Shown: positions 35,509 to 44,726, numbered from the stretch's first letter. The stretch: DNA of 50,509 nucleotides from an uncultured Clostridia bacterium (GCA_934177795.1 CAKPPS010000007.1:1-50509), one strand, 5' to 3'. Notes: generated by a model not told the origin, from the letters alone. Numbers and translations: made by a program.

Positions 35509-35626
35509 CTCAATCTCTCTATGGAAAGTATTCCACATAAAGATGAGCTACTTATTGCTGCTTCCTCCCGGACCTGACAAGATTCATAGGTCTTTATTGG
35601 ATACTCTCCATACAAAGATTAAACAT
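35509..35626 (-). ncRNA. ffs: Bacterial small signal recognition particle RNA (4.5S-like)
   Basis: The SRP RNA binds Ffh and targets nascent membrane proteins. On the minus strand the hallmark apical loop GTCCGGGAGGAAGCAGCA is present, and the flanks pair into a long hairpin: TATGGAGAGTATCCA near the 5' side with TGGAATACTTTCCATA near the 3' side. Total length is about 118 nt, so it is the short type without an Alu domain, unlike the 270-nt Bacillus scRNA. It sits between tadA and dnaX, its usual Firmicutes position. Ends are approximate to a few bases. Confidence 0.93.
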
Positions 35627-35677
35627 CATAGCAATGACATTATATAATGATTTTTATATTTAATCAAGTATATTTTA

Positions 35678-36424
35678 TTAAATTCTTTTAAAGACTACAT
35701 CTTTTAAATCTGTTATTTCTTCAGAAGTATTTCCATTTTCCACTACATCACCTGATGGTAGTTTTGTTGATATTGTTGCTGCATATTTTTTTCCATCCTC
35801 TAATATTATTGTAAGATTAAATGTAAGCTTTATTTCTATATCTTCATTTTTTATATTAGCTTTTTTTAATAATTCATTATGATTTATTTCTTCTTCATCT
35901 GATTTATATTTTGCAATATTATTGTTTGAACATCTAAATGCAATTACTCCTCCTTGATTAGAAATTTTTAAATTTTTAAGATTTGCTTGTGTATCCGTAG
36001 TATACACTAAATCCTGTACTATATTTTCTTCTTTATATTTAAAAATTACATTTTCTTCTTGTGCATCAGGTTTGTATATTTTTATATTATCTGTATTTTG
36101 AGCTTCTATAGTAAAGTTATCAATTTTCACTTCACTAATTAATTCTGTTTTTTTATAATTATTGTTTTTTTCTATATACAAATATAAGTCATTTGCTTGA
36201 TATATGTCAAAAGACCATTTAGTATCAGTTTGTCCGTCGTCAATTCCTTCCTGTGAACTTATAATAGCTATTTTTTTCAATGTAAATGGCATATTAACTT
36301 CACCTGTCACATTATATCTTAAAACTAACATTCCAGCTATAAACACTATAATTGTTATTATCACTATTATCATGCAAATATGAAAAATTTTACTTTGAGT
36401 CAATTCTTTAATTTTTTCTCTCAT
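35678..36424 (-). CDS. Hypothetical membrane-anchored extracytoplasmic protein (248 aa)
   Basis: I do not recognise a family. After a short charged N-terminus there is one transmembrane segment (residues about 14-36, ICMIIVIITIIVFIAGMLVL). A predicted beta-rich domain of about 205 residues follows, with many Asn, Lys and Glu and one Cys. The single anchor puts the bulk outside the cytoplasm. Its ATG overlaps the stop of tadA by one base (TAATG), so it is translationally coupled to tadA. The coupling may only reflect expression economy; no functional link to tRNA editing is evident. Confidence 0.7.
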   Translation of the reverse strand: MREKIKELTQSKIFHICMIIVIITIIVFIAGMLVLRYNVTGEVNMPFTLKKIAIISSQEGIDDGQTDTKWSFDIYQANDLYLYIEKNNNYKKTELISEVKIDNFTIEAQNTDNIKIYKPDAQEENVIFKYKEENIVQDLVYTTDTQANLKNLKISNQGGVIAFRCSNNNIAKYKSDEEEINHNELLKKANIKNEDIEIKLTFNLTIILEDGKKYAATISTKLPSGDVVENGNTSEEITDLKDVVFKRI

Positions 36425-36897
36425 TATTCCTCCATTTTGTTTGCTTTTTTCATTTTTCTTAGTTCTTTAAAAAAATCTTTTAAAATTTTTTCACATTCTT
36501 CTTGTAATATATCTTTTTCTACTTCAACTCTATGATTAAAAGTATAATCTTCAAATATATTTAAAACTGAACCAGCAGCTCCTGTTTTTGGGTCCATTGT
36601 TCCAATATATATTTTTTTTATTCTAGAATTTATAATTGCTCCTGCACACATTGTACAAGGCTCTAAAGTTACATACATTTCACACTCATTTAATCTCCAT
36701 GTTGCTAGCTTTTTACTTGCTTTTTGTATTGTTATAATCTCTGCATGTTTTGTTGTATCTTTTTTTGTTTCTTTTAAATTATGTCCCCTCGCAATTATTT
36801 CTCCATCTTTAACTATTACACACCCTACTGGTACTTCTAGTTTTTTAGCAGCTTTTTTTGCTTCTTTTATTGCTTCTTTCATAAATTCTTCTGGCAT
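36424..36897 (-). CDS. tadA: tRNA-specific adenosine deaminase TadA
   Basis: TadA converts adenosine-34 to inosine in tRNA-Arg(ACG). The 157-residue protein has the deaminase zinc motifs: KHAEIITIQKA (HAE) and VTLEPCTMCAGAIINSRI (PCxxC), with VGCVIVKDGEIIARGHN upstream. Length is typical. It lies upstream of the SRP RNA and dnaX, as in Bacillus (yaaJ-scr-dnaX). AAGGA is about eleven bases from the ATG, slightly far. The downstream membrane protein gene overlaps by one base. Confidence 0.96.
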   Translation of the reverse strand: MPEEFMKEAIKEAKKAAKKLEVPVGCVIVKDGEIIARGHNLKETKKDTTKHAEIITIQKASKKLATWRLNECEMYVTLEPCTMCAGAIINSRIKKIYIGTMDPKTGAAGSVLNIFEDYTFNHRVEVEKDILQEECEKILKDFFKELRKMKKANKMEE

Positions 36898-36975
36898 TTT
36901 TTAATTATTCCTTTTCATATTATTAATACATCTATCATATATTTTTGTTTTCTTTTTGAATCAGAACTTATTTCC

Positions 36976-37003
36976 ACCATTTTGTTACCAACAACAAAAT
37001 GGT
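36976..37003. terminator. Perfect hairpin downstream of the tRNA gene
   Basis: ACCATTTTGTT (36976-36986) and AACAAAATGGT (36993-37003) form an 11-bp perfect stem with a 6-nt loop, about 22 bases beyond the 3' end of tRNA-Arg on the minus strand. No strong T-run follows, so it is either a weak terminator or a structured spacer. Confidence 0.45.
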
Positions 37004-37024
37004 CAAATTTGAATTAATTACTTT

Positions 37025-37103
37025 TGGTGTCCCCGAGTGGAATCGAACCACCGCAAGACCGGACTTAGGAGGTCCGCGCTCTATCCAACTGAGCTACGAG
37101 GAC
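37025..37103 (-). tRNA. tRNA-Arg (anticodon CCT), CCA encoded
   Basis: On the minus strand the cloverleaf closes: acceptor GTCCTCG with CGGGGAC, D-arm GCTC with GAGC, anticodon stem CGGAC with GTCCG around loop CTCCTAA (anticodon CCT, reading AGG), and T-arm with GGTTCGATTCC. The encoded CCA tail follows discriminator A. It stands alone between tadA and phosphoglucomutase. Confidence 0.97.
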
Positions 37104-37292
37104 ATATATTTTTTAATATTAAATAATAATGATTTCTTTTAGATTATACAATATTTTTATTGATAACACAAGTAGTAAAATTATTGTTTATTATAGATTA
37201 ATACCAATAAGGCTTAAAAATATAATCTTGAAATGAAAGTCTATCGTGCACGTAAATAATTTAAAAATTATATCTATTTTTAACCATTAAAA

Positions 37293-37335
37293 TACACCTC
37301 TAAAATTAGATTTCAATTCTAATTTTGGAGGTGTA
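37293..37335. terminator. Long hairpin terminator downstream of phosphoglucomutase
   Basis: TACACCTCTAAAATTAGA (37293-37310) pairs with TCTAATTTTGGAGGTGTA (37318-37335), 18 bp with one G-U, loop of 7. It lies about 30 bp past the stop of the phosphoglucomutase on the minus strand and is followed by TATTTTAA. The rest of the 37104-37364 gap is AT-rich with no other signal seen. Confidence 0.7.
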
Positions 37336-37364
37336 CTTCAAAATATAATATTCTATTTTTTATT

Positions 37365-39092
37365 TTATATTTTTACAATTTCCAACATTGCTTCTTTTAA
37401 TTCTTCTAATTTTTTAGCTGCTTCTTCATCTGAGCTACCTTTTACTCCCATATATAATTTTATTTTAGGTTCTGTTCCTGAAGGTCTAATACAACACCAA
37501 TTATTGTCTTCTAATTCATAATATAAAACATTTGATTTAGGTAAGCCACTTTTTGTTACCTCTCCTGTAATCATATCTTTTACTATATCTTTATCTATAT
37601 CTTTGAATTTTAGTACTTTATATTCTCCAATTTTTTCAATATCTTTGTTACGAGTATTTGTCATTATTTGTTTAATTTCTTCTGCTCCCTCTGCTCCTTC
37701 TCTTACAATTGATACTTGTGTTTCTTTGTAATATCCATATTTTTCATATATATTAATCATCTGATCCCATAAAGTTTCACCTTTAGATTTGTAATAACAA
37801 GCTGCTTCGCAAAGAGCCATTACAGCTGCTATTCCATCTTTATCTCTTGCATAATCTCCAATTAAACATCCATAACTTTCTTCAAATCCAAATACATAAG
37901 TTTTGTCTTTATTTTCTTCTGCCTTTCTCATAATTGCACCTATATTTTTAAATCCTGTTAAAACTTCAAAAACGTCTAATCCGTAGTTTTCACCAATTGC
38001 TCTTGTTAAATTTGAAGAAACTATTGTTGTTATTATCATACCATCTTTTGGTAAAATATTTTTTTCATGCATCTGAGATATTCTATATTCTGCAATTAAT
38101 AAAGCTGACATGTTTCCTGTATAATCTTTATATTCTCCTGTTTTTATATCTTTTGCAAATATACCTAATCTATCTGCATCAGGGTCTGTTGCTAATACAA
38201 CATCTGCATCTACTTTTTTTGCTAAATCCAATGCTAATTTAAAAGCTTTAGGGTCTTCTGGATTTGGATAATCTACTGTCGGAAAATTACCATCAGGATC
38301 TTTTTGTTCTGGTACAACATATAAATTTTCTATCCCAATTTCTTTTAATAATCTTTCAGCTACCATATTTCCAGTTCCATGTAATGGTGTATATACAACC
38401 TTTAATTTTTTTCCTTGTTCTTTAACAATTTCAGTATTTAATATTAAGCTTTTCAATTTGCTAATATATTTATCATCCATTTCTTTTCCAATAAAATGTA
38501 ATAATCCCTTGTCTATTGCTTCTTTTTCACTAATTTCTTTTATCTCTGCAAAATTTTTAACATTTCTTACTTTTGCGATTATATCTTTATCTCTAGGAGC
38601 TACAATTTGTGCACCATCATCCCAATATACCTTATATCCATTATATTTTGGTGGATTATGACTTGCTGTAATCATTATTCCTGAAGTACATTTTAACTCT
38701 CTTATTGCAAAAGATAATTCTGGTACTGGTCTTAAACTTTCAAATAAATAAGTTTTTATGCCATTTGCACACAATATTAAAGCTGTTTGCATACTAAATT
38801 CTTTAGACATTCTTCTAGAATCATAGCTAATTGCTACTCCTTTATCCTGTGTTCCTTGTTCTAATATATAATTTGCTAATCCTTGTGTTGCTTTTCCTAC
38901 TGTATACTTATTCATTCTATTTGTTCCTGCACCTATTACTCCCCTAAGTCCTGCTGTTCCAAATTCTAATTCTTTATAGAATCTATCTTCTATTTCTTTT
39001 TCATTATCTTTAATTTCTAATAATTCTTTTTTTGTTTCTTCATCAAATTCTGTGCTTTCACACCATTTTTCATACTCTTTTAAATATTCCAT
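37365..39092 (-). CDS. pgcA: Phosphoglucomutase/phosphomannomutase (alpha-D-phosphohexomutase)
   Basis: The enzyme interconverts glucose-1-phosphate and glucose-6-phosphate (possibly mannose phosphates). The 575-residue protein has the phosphoserine loop GIMITASHNPPKYNGYKVYW, the metal-binding loop ATDPDADRLGI, the sugar-binding loop GFEESYGCL and the phosphate-binding RPSGTEPKIKLYMG. The ATG at 39092 is preferred over that at 39101 because AAAGGA is directly abutting the first and nine bases from the second. The gene downstream of it on the map, at 39220-40470, makes UDP-sugars from its product, so the two form a UDP-sugar supply unit, although a terminator lies between them. Confidence 0.96.
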   Translation of the reverse strand: MEYLKEYEKWCESTEFDEETKKELLEIKDNEKEIEDRFYKELEFGTAGLRGVIGAGTNRMNKYTVGKATQGLANYILEQGTQDKGVAISYDSRRMSKEFSMQTALILCANGIKTYLFESLRPVPELSFAIRELKCTSGIMITASHNPPKYNGYKVYWDDGAQIVAPRDKDIIAKVRNVKNFAEIKEISEKEAIDKGLLHFIGKEMDDKYISKLKSLILNTEIVKEQGKKLKVVYTPLHGTGNMVAERLLKEIGIENLYVVPEQKDPDGNFPTVDYPNPEDPKAFKLALDLAKKVDADVVLATDPDADRLGIFAKDIKTGEYKDYTGNMSALLIAEYRISQMHEKNILPKDGMIITTIVSSNLTRAIGENYGLDVFEVLTGFKNIGAIMRKAEENKDKTYVFGFEESYGCLIGDYARDKDGIAAVMALCEAACYYKSKGETLWDQMINIYEKYGYYKETQVSIVREGAEGAEEIKQIMTNTRNKDIEKIGEYKVLKFKDIDKDIVKDMITGEVTKSGLPKSNVLYYELEDNNWCCIRPSGTEPKIKLYMGVKGSSDEEAAKKLEELKEAMLEIVKI

Positions 39093-39188
39093 AATATTCA
39101 TTCCTTTATCTATATATTTAGGTTTTTTAATCCAGTAAAATTGTTCAATAGTACAACTATACTTTTTATGCTAACCTATATGCATAAA

Positions 39189-39215
39189 AGGGCTGATACA
39201 CATCAGCCCTAATTA
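39189..39215 (-). terminator. Rho-independent terminator after the UDPGP gene
   Basis: On the minus strand AGGGCTGAT and ATCAGCCCT (39189-39210) pair around a 4-nt loop, followed by TTTT. It directly follows the stop codon at 39220. Confidence 0.9.
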
Positions 39216-39219
39216 TAAA

Positions 39220-40470
39220 TTATTTTAAATTATAGAATTCTTGGTATAATTTTCTTGCTGTTTTAGGGCAATCTACACCTGCTGTATCACTATTTTTTAC
39301 TGGTGCAAATTCTTCTTCTCTTTTTACTCTTAAAACTGCCATATCATCAACTTCACCAAATGCATCAAATAAAAATGCTTCAAATTTATACGCATTAGGA
39401 GAATCTGGTACTACTAAATTACCATCTTTATCAATGTACTTTGCTTTCTTAAATGCGACATGATATGGTAATGGCTCTGATCCCATTCTTTCAATTGCAT
39501 CTATACTAAATAAATTACATAAAATATGAGATTCTCCATATAATAATTCTCCATTTTCATCTGTAGCTTCTGCCATTTCATCCGTTATTTCTGAATATTC
39601 TATAACATTTGGTCTTCCGTTTCTTCTACAAAATACTCCTACTTTTTCATGTGGATTAGCTTTTACTACTGATTTACATGCAACTGTTACTTTCTTATCT
39701 ATAGCCACTCCCATTAAAACTGGGTCTACCATTTTTACCAAGCAATTATCTACTCCTCCAATAAATACCCATTTTATCCCTAATTCTCTCATCTTATTAG
39801 TCATTTTGGTTCTTACTAGAGATTCATAAATACCACCATGTCCATCTGCTGCTAACTTAATTAGTCCATCTTCACCTATTAATATTTTTCCTTCAGTATC
39901 CATCATTGGAAGTTCTCCTTGCTCAAAGAAAAATATATTTTTATTTTTTTGATATCCAAAATATTTATGTTTTTCAAAAAATTCTACTGTTTCTTTATTG
40001 TTTTGTTTGCTTGTCATAATAAACCATGGAATCATAACTCCATATTTTTTTCCTTCTTCTTTTAAATTATCACATAATAATTCAAATAAAGATTTATGAG
40101 AATCTAAGCCTATATCATAAGTTCCTTTTGGACCATCATGTCCTAATCTTGTTCCTTGACCTCCTGCCATAGTAACTGCAGCTAATTGTCCATTTTTGAT
40201 TGCTTCTTTTCCAATTGATTCATAATATTTATATTTATCATTTAATTTAAATTTATCTAAATAATCCATAGGAGTAATCACGTCTTCACGATGTGATTTT
40301 TTCTCTTTTGTACTATTATATAAACTATTTATTAGTTCAAAATCAATTTCGTCAATTTGTTTCAACAAAGTTTCCTTTCCTTTTTCATCAAGTTTATTAA
40401 AATTGTTTAATAAATGTTCTTGTCCATTTTTCTTTAATATGGTTTTTGCTTCTTCTAATTTTATTCCCAT
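39220..40470 (-). CDS. UDPGP-family uridylyltransferase (UDP-glucose or UDP-GlcNAc pyrophosphorylase type)
   Basis: Members make UDP-sugars from UTP and a sugar-1-phosphate. The 416-residue protein belongs to the eukaryote-like UDPGP family rather than the GalU type: it has MAGGQGTRLGHDGPKGTYDI (nucleotide-binding signature), FIMTSKQNNKETVEFF, ADGHGGIYESLV and KWVFIGGVDNCLVKMVDP. The substrate, glucose-1-phosphate or N-acetylglucosamine-1-phosphate, cannot be fixed from sequence; the neighbouring phosphoglucomutase favours glucose. AAGGATG precedes the ATG at 40470 and a consensus promoter lies at 40516-40544. Confidence 0.88.
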   Translation of the reverse strand: MGIKLEEAKTILKKNGQEHLLNNFNKLDEKGKETLLKQIDEIDFELINSLYNSTKEKKSHREDVITPMDYLDKFKLNDKYKYYESIGKEAIKNGQLAAVTMAGGQGTRLGHDGPKGTYDIGLDSHKSLFELLCDNLKEEGKKYGVMIPWFIMTSKQNNKETVEFFEKHKYFGYQKNKNIFFFEQGELPMMDTEGKILIGEDGLIKLAADGHGGIYESLVRTKMTNKMRELGIKWVFIGGVDNCLVKMVDPVLMGVAIDKKVTVACKSVVKANPHEKVGVFCRRNGRPNVIEYSEITDEMAEATDENGELLYGESHILCNLFSIDAIERMGSEPLPYHVAFKKAKYIDKDGNLVVPDSPNAYKFEAFLFDAFGEVDDMAVLRVKREEEFAPVKNSDTAGVDCPKTARKLYQEFYNLK

Positions 40471-40515
40471 AAGACTTCATCCTTTCATAACTTTTAAAAA
40501 TTGAAACTCACACAT

Positions 40516-40544
40516 ATATTACACCATAATTAATTTTAAGTCAA
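40516..40544 (-). promoter_or_regulatory. SigA-type promoter of the UDPGP gene
   Basis: On the minus strand TTGACT (40539-40544) and TAATAT (40516-40521) are 17 bp apart, about 46 bp from the ATG. Confidence 0.7.
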
Positions 40545-40628
40545 ATACTAATAGATATTTTTTATAATCTTTTTATCTATTAACATTTGACTTAATCAAC
40601 TTAATACATTATTTTAATTATATATACT

Positions 40629-41087
40629 CTATAGACGTGTTGTCCCTAGTATTTTGTCATAACTTTTTGCTAATTCTTCCATTTCTTTTTCAACTTCAAA
40701 AAATTCATAACAATCTACTGTTTTTATATTATTATTTCCTGAAATCCATTTTTCTATATTTTTATTTACATTTTTTATATAATTTTGCTTTCCTTTTATA
40801 AAAATAATAATTTCTCTTTTTTCTTTACTCTTCTTATTTATTTCTTTAAATTTTATTAAATCTTCATTTTTCCAATTTAACTTTAATATTTTTTTCTTTT
40901 TGTTTTCTTCTAAATTCATTTTTTTCACTAAATTGTTTACTGTCGCTTCCAAATTATTTTCTGTTAAAATTATAATTTCTTTATTACTGTCTATGTTTTT
41001 TATAATGTATGGTATACTTATCATTTCAAAATGATAATCGCTTGCATAAAATATACAAGTCTTTTCTTTTGTTTTAATTTCCATCAT
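40629..41087 (-). CDS. Hypothetical protein (152 aa)
   Basis: No family is recognised. The protein is soluble, lysine-, isoleucine- and asparagine-rich, with a likely alternating beta-alpha pattern (TCIFYASDYHFEMISIPYII, EIIILTENNLEATVNNL, EIIIFIKGKQNYIKNVN), suggesting a Rossmann-like fold. The ATG at 41087 (MMEIKTKEK) is preferred over the one at 41117 because AAAGGA lies seven bases before it. It is divergent from spoIIR across a 210-bp spacer. Sporulation involvement is only suggested by that neighbour. Confidence 0.65.
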   Translation of the reverse strand: MMEIKTKEKTCIFYASDYHFEMISIPYIIKNIDSNKEIIILTENNLEATVNNLVKKMNLEENKKKKILKLNWKNEDLIKFKEINKKSKEKREIIIFIKGKQNYIKNVNKNIEKWISGNNNIKTVDCYEFFEVEKEMEELAKSYDKILGTTRL

Positions 41088-41296
41088 TAAACATTCCTTT
41101 CGAATTAGTATTTTCATACGGAATAGCCAGCTTGTTGATTTTGCTTACTGGTAAATTTTACCATTTTGTTACAAATATGTCAATAATATTTCAATCAAAG
41201 TCATCGTTTTTTTTCGACAATGTATATTTTTTCTTTTTTTTGTTAATAATTATCTTAGAAGAATATTTTAGAAAAAAAGTTTATTGGAGGTAACTT

Positions 41297-41962
41297 ATGA
41301 AAAAATTTTTAAATTTATTTAATAATTCCAAGGTAAAAATGGCAATAATTTTATCTTTTCTACTATATATATATATTACTTTATGGGCTATTTCGTATAG
41401 TTCTTATATTTCTGATGATATTTCAAATTCTGTATTTCGCTTACACGTACTAGCTAATAGTGATAGTGAAGCTGATCAAAAATTAAAATATCTTGTTAGA
41501 GATAATTTATTAGAATACATGAATAAACTATGTTCAAATTGTAAATCAAAAGAAGAAGCTATTTCTATTGCTAAATTGCATTCTAATGATTTTAAAGATA
41601 TTGCATTAAAAACAATAAATGACAATGGTTTTAATTATTCTGTTACAATTAATATTGGTAATTTTGAATTTCCTACAAAACATTATGGAGATATTTCTTT
41701 ACCTTCTGGATATTATGATGCTTTAAGAGTCGAAATTGGTGAAGCCAAAGGGCAAAACTGGTGGTGTGTAATGTTTCCTCCTTTATGTTTTACTGATGTT
41801 ACTTCTGGTATTGTTCCAGATAGCTCAAAAGAAGAGCTTGAAAATGTACTAACCGATGAAGAATTTTCTATTGTTTCAAATTCCGATAATGTAAATTATA
41901 AACTAAAATTTAAAATTTTAGAATTACTTAATAATTCAGGATTACTCACAGCTAAAAAATAG
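41297..41962 (+). CDS. spoIIR: Stage II sporulation protein R
   Basis: SpoIIR is the forespore signal that activates the SpoIIGA protease, which processes pro-SigE in the mother cell. The 221-residue product has an N-terminal signal/transmembrane segment (MAIILSFLLYIYITLWAI). The family core follows: FRLHVLANSDSEADQKLKYL, EFPTKHYGDISLPSGYYDAL and AKGQNWWCVMFPPLCFTD. Length and motifs match. GGAGG lies six bases before the ATG. Transcription by SigF is expected; a GTATA box near 41220 with a weak -10 near 41241 is a possible but unconvincing SigF promoter. murA follows 63 bp downstream. Confidence 0.96.
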   Translation: MKKFLNLFNNSKVKMAIILSFLLYIYITLWAISYSSYISDDISNSVFRLHVLANSDSEADQKLKYLVRDNLLEYMNKLCSNCKSKEEAISIAKLHSNDFKDIALKTINDNGFNYSVTINIGNFEFPTKHYGDISLPSGYYDALRVEIGEAKGQNWWCVMFPPLCFTDVTSGIVPDSSKEELENVLTDEEFSIVSNSDNVNYKLKFKILELLNNSGLLTAKK

Positions 41963-42025
41963 TTGCAATAGTTACGAGTTTATGATATATTAGGACAAAT
42001 AATAAGATTATTGGGGGTAATATAA

Positions 42026-43285
42026 TTGGAGAAATTAATCGTAAAAGGACCTACACCTTTAAAAGGCGAAGTTACTATCAGTGGTGCAAAAAATGCTGCA
42101 GTTGCAATTTTACCGGCAACACTTTTAATAGATGGTGTATGTACAATAGAAAATTTACCTAATATAAGTGATATACAAATCTCATGTCAAATCTTAGAAA
42201 AATTAGGTGCTAAAATCACTTGGAATAATGCTAATAGTATTACAATTGATACTACTAATTTAACTACTACAAAAGCACCTTTAGATTTAACAAGTAAATT
42301 TAGAGCTTCTTATTACATTATAGGTGCTATGTTAGGACGTAAAGGTGAAATAGAAGTAGGTATGCCTGGTGGTTGTAAATTAGGAGCTAGACCAATAGAC
42401 CAACATATTAAAGGTTTTGAACTATTAGGTGCAAATGTAACAGTAGAAAAAGGAAAAATATATGCAAAAGCTAAAAAATTAAAGGGCTGCCCTATTTATA
42501 TGGATATTGTATCTGTTGGTGCAACTATTAATGTTATGCTTTCTGCCGTACTTGCTAATGGAACAACAATAATAGATAATGCTGCAAAAGAACCTCATAT
42601 TGTTGATGTGGCTAACTTTTTAAATACAATGGGAGCTGATATTAGGGGGGCTGGAACAGATGTTATAAAAATTAATGGTGTTGAAAAATTAACTGGAAAT
42701 GCTACATACTCTGTTGTTCCTGACCAAATAGAAGCCGGAACATTTATGCTTGCAGCTGTTGCAACAAAAGGTGATTTACTAATAAAAAATTGTATAACAA
42801 AACATTTAGAATCTATCACCGCTAAAATTATTGAAATAGGTGGAAATGTAGAAGATAATGGAGATAGTATTAGGGTATGGTGTAATAAAAGACCTAATAG
42901 AGCTACTATTAAAACATTACCTTATCCGGGATTCCCAACAGACTTACAACCACAAATGGGCGTTGTTTTATCTTTAGCTAATGGTACAAGTACTATTAAC
43001 GAAAGTATTTGGGATTCTCGATTCCAGTACACTGAGGAATTAAATAAAATGGGTGCTAAGATTACGGCTCAAGGTAAATCTGCATTTTTTGAAGGTGTAA
43101 AAAAATTATCAGGTGCTCCTGTATATTCTTCTGATTTAAGAGCTGGTGCTGCTTTAGTTATTGCTGGTACTGCTGCAGATGGTATTACAGAAATATATAA
43201 TTTGGAACATATTGACCGTGGATATGAAAATATCGAAGAAAAATTCAGAAAAATTGGAGCAAATATACAAAGAGTAAATGAATAA
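42026..43285 (+). CDS. murA: UDP-N-acetylglucosamine 1-carboxyvinyltransferase
   Basis: MurA transfers enolpyruvate from PEP to UDP-GlcNAc, the first committed step of peptidoglycan synthesis and the target of fosfomycin. The 419-residue product has PLKGEVTISGAKNAAVAILP at the N-terminus, the catalytic cysteine loop GMPGGCKLGARPIDQH and the later PGFPTDLQPQMGVVLSLA and DLRAGAALVIAG. The loop has Cys, so it should be fosfomycin-sensitive by that residue. The start is a TTG with a GGGGGT ribosome binding site. It begins a murA-walJ-rlmH run. Confidence 0.97.
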   Translation: MEKLIVKGPTPLKGEVTISGAKNAAVAILPATLLIDGVCTIENLPNISDIQISCQILEKLGAKITWNNANSITIDTTNLTTTKAPLDLTSKFRASYYIIGAMLGRKGEIEVGMPGGCKLGARPIDQHIKGFELLGANVTVEKGKIYAKAKKLKGCPIYMDIVSVGATINVMLSAVLANGTTIIDNAAKEPHIVDVANFLNTMGADIRGAGTDVIKINGVEKLTGNATYSVVPDQIEAGTFMLAAVATKGDLLIKNCITKHLESITAKIIEIGGNVEDNGDSIRVWCNKRPNRATIKTLPYPGFPTDLQPQMGVVLSLANGTSTINESIWDSRFQYTEELNKMGAKITAQGKSAFFEGVKKLSGAPVYSSDLRAGAALVIAGTAADGITEIYNLEHIDRGYENIEEKFRKIGANIQRVNE

Positions 43286-43306
43286 ACAAAGGAAAGAGAT
43301 AAAATT

Positions 43307-44095
43307 ATGCTAAACTTTTGTAGTCTATATAGTGGTAGTAGCGGAAATAGTTTATTTGTACAAACAGATAATACAAATTTATTAATAGATGCTGGTGTAA
43401 GTAGTAAAAAAATTGAACAAGCATTAAATGATATAGAAGTTGATCCTCATTCACTTGACGGAATTTTAATAACTCATGAACATTCAGACCATGTCCAAGG
43501 ATTAGGTACTTTTTCTAAAAAATTTGATTTACCTGTATTTGTTAATGAAGAAACATTAGATGCTATGCCTAAACAAAAAGATAAAATTAATAGTAAAAAT
43601 ATTAAAAAATTCAAAGTATCAGAAAAATTTTCTATAGGGGATTTAACTATAAATCCCTTTTCTATACCTCATGATGCTGCAAATCCTTGCGGTTTCACAT
43701 TATTAAAAGATAATAAAAAAATAAGTATTGCAACTGATATTGGTCATATGACAAATGATATTTTAAAAAATATAGATGGAAGCTCATTTATATTATTAGA
43801 ATCAAATTATGACCCTGAAGTTCTAAAGTGTTCTCATTATCCTTATTATTTGAAAACACGAATCGCAGGTCCATCAGGTCATCTGTCAAATGAAATGGCT
43901 GGTAAAACAATTTCATTTTTGCTAAAATCTGGTTTAAAAAATGCTATGTTAGGTCATTTGAGTAAAGAAAGTAATTTTCCAGAATTAGCATATAAAACTG
44001 TCATAGATGAGTTACTTTCTAATAGTTATGATGAAAATTCTTTATCTTTATCTGTTGCCAAACGTGATTCGCACAGTAAAATTATAACAATTTAA
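43307..44095 (+). CDS. walJ: WalJ/YycJ-type MBL-fold metallohydrolase
   Basis: WalJ (YycJ) is a metallo-beta-lactamase-fold exonuclease implicated in coordinating replication or repair with cell-wall synthesis. The 262-residue protein opens with FCSLYSGSSGNSLFVQTDN. It carries the metal motif LITHEHSDHVQGL, then FSIPHDAANPCGFTL, ISIATDIGHMT, SNYDPE and the final SGHLSNEMAG and LGHLSKESNFP. It is normally near walRK in Bacillus; here it lies between murA and rlmH. AAAGGAAAG lies about nine bases upstream of the ATG. Confidence 0.93.
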   Translation: MLNFCSLYSGSSGNSLFVQTDNTNLLIDAGVSSKKIEQALNDIEVDPHSLDGILITHEHSDHVQGLGTFSKKFDLPVFVNEETLDAMPKQKDKINSKNIKKFKVSEKFSIGDLTINPFSIPHDAANPCGFTLLKDNKKISIATDIGHMTNDILKNIDGSSFILLESNYDPEVLKCSHYPYYLKTRIAGPSGHLSNEMAGKTISFLLKSGLKNAMLGHLSKESNFPELAYKTVIDELLSNSYDENSLSLSVAKRDSHSKIITI

Positions 44096-44110
44096 TTAGA
44101 GGTGAATATA

Positions 44111-44590
44111 ATGCTAAATATAGAAATTTTATGTGTAGGAAAAATTAAAGAAAATTATTTAAAAAGTGCCATTGATGAATACTCTAAGAGATTGAGTAGA
44201 TATTGTAAATTAAGTATTGTAGAGTTACCTGATGAAAAAATTCCTGAAAAATCAAATGACAATATTATTAATATAATAAAAACTAAAGAATCTGCTAATA
44301 TTAAAAAACACATAAAAAAAGATTCATACATAATTTGTTTAGATTTAAATGGTAAAGAATTTTCTTCTATAGAATTTTCTAAAAACTTAGAATCATTATC
44401 ATTGCATACTAGTCATATAACTTTTATAATAGGTGGTTCTCTAGGTCTTTCTACAGATTTATTAAAACAAGCTAACCAAAAGATATGTTTCTCTAAAATG
44501 ACTTTTCCTCATCAATTAATTAGAGTTTTCTTATTAGAACAAATCTTTAGAGGCTTTAAAATATCTAATGGTGAAACTTATCATAAATAA
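44111..44590 (+). CDS. rlmH: 23S rRNA pseudouridine-1915 N3-methyltransferase RlmH
   Basis: RlmH methylates pseudouridine 1915 in helix 69 of 23S rRNA. The 159-residue SPOUT-type protein has IEILCVGKIKENYLKSAIDE at the start, SYIICLDLNGKEFSS, the knot motif FIIGGSLGLSTDLL, and the C-terminal MTFPHQLIRVFLLEQIFRG and ETYHK, all diagnostic. The ATG at 44111 is preferred over a GTG at 44102 because AGAGGTG forms the ribosome binding site. It lies 15 bp after walJ, the end of the operon; walJ-rlmH adjacency is common in Firmicutes. Confidence 0.97.
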   Translation: MLNIEILCVGKIKENYLKSAIDEYSKRLSRYCKLSIVELPDEKIPEKSNDNIINIIKTKESANIKKHIKKDSYIICLDLNGKEFSSIEFSKNLESLSLHTSHITFIIGGSLGLSTDLLKQANQKICFSKMTFPHQLIRVFLLEQIFRGFKISNGETYHK

Positions 44591-44597
44591 CATTTAT

Positions 44598-44726
44598 ATT
44601 ATTTGTAGAGAAAATAACTAAGAAAGAATATAAATCTCACTTGGAAAAAATAGGGGCAAATATTATTTTTTTTAAGGATTATATCTAATATATATGGGGG
44701 GAAGTGTTATTTCCTCTACAAAATTA
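44598..44726. repeat. Possible MITE: 17-bp terminal inverted repeats with ATTA flanks
   Basis: TTTGTAGAGAAAATAAC (44602-44618) and GTTATTTCCTCTACAAA (44706-44722) are inverted repeats matching at 16 of 17 positions, enclosing 87 bp with no ORF. Both outer ends are followed by ATTA (44598-44601 and 44723-44726), which could be a target-site duplication. This fits a miniature inverted-repeat element or a structured RNA. Nothing identifies a parent transposon. Confidence 0.4.

Noticed and set aside
41215..41250. SigF promoter of spoIIR
   Set aside because: GTATA is present, but the -10 match is weak and such words are frequent in this AT-rich spacer; left as expectation only.
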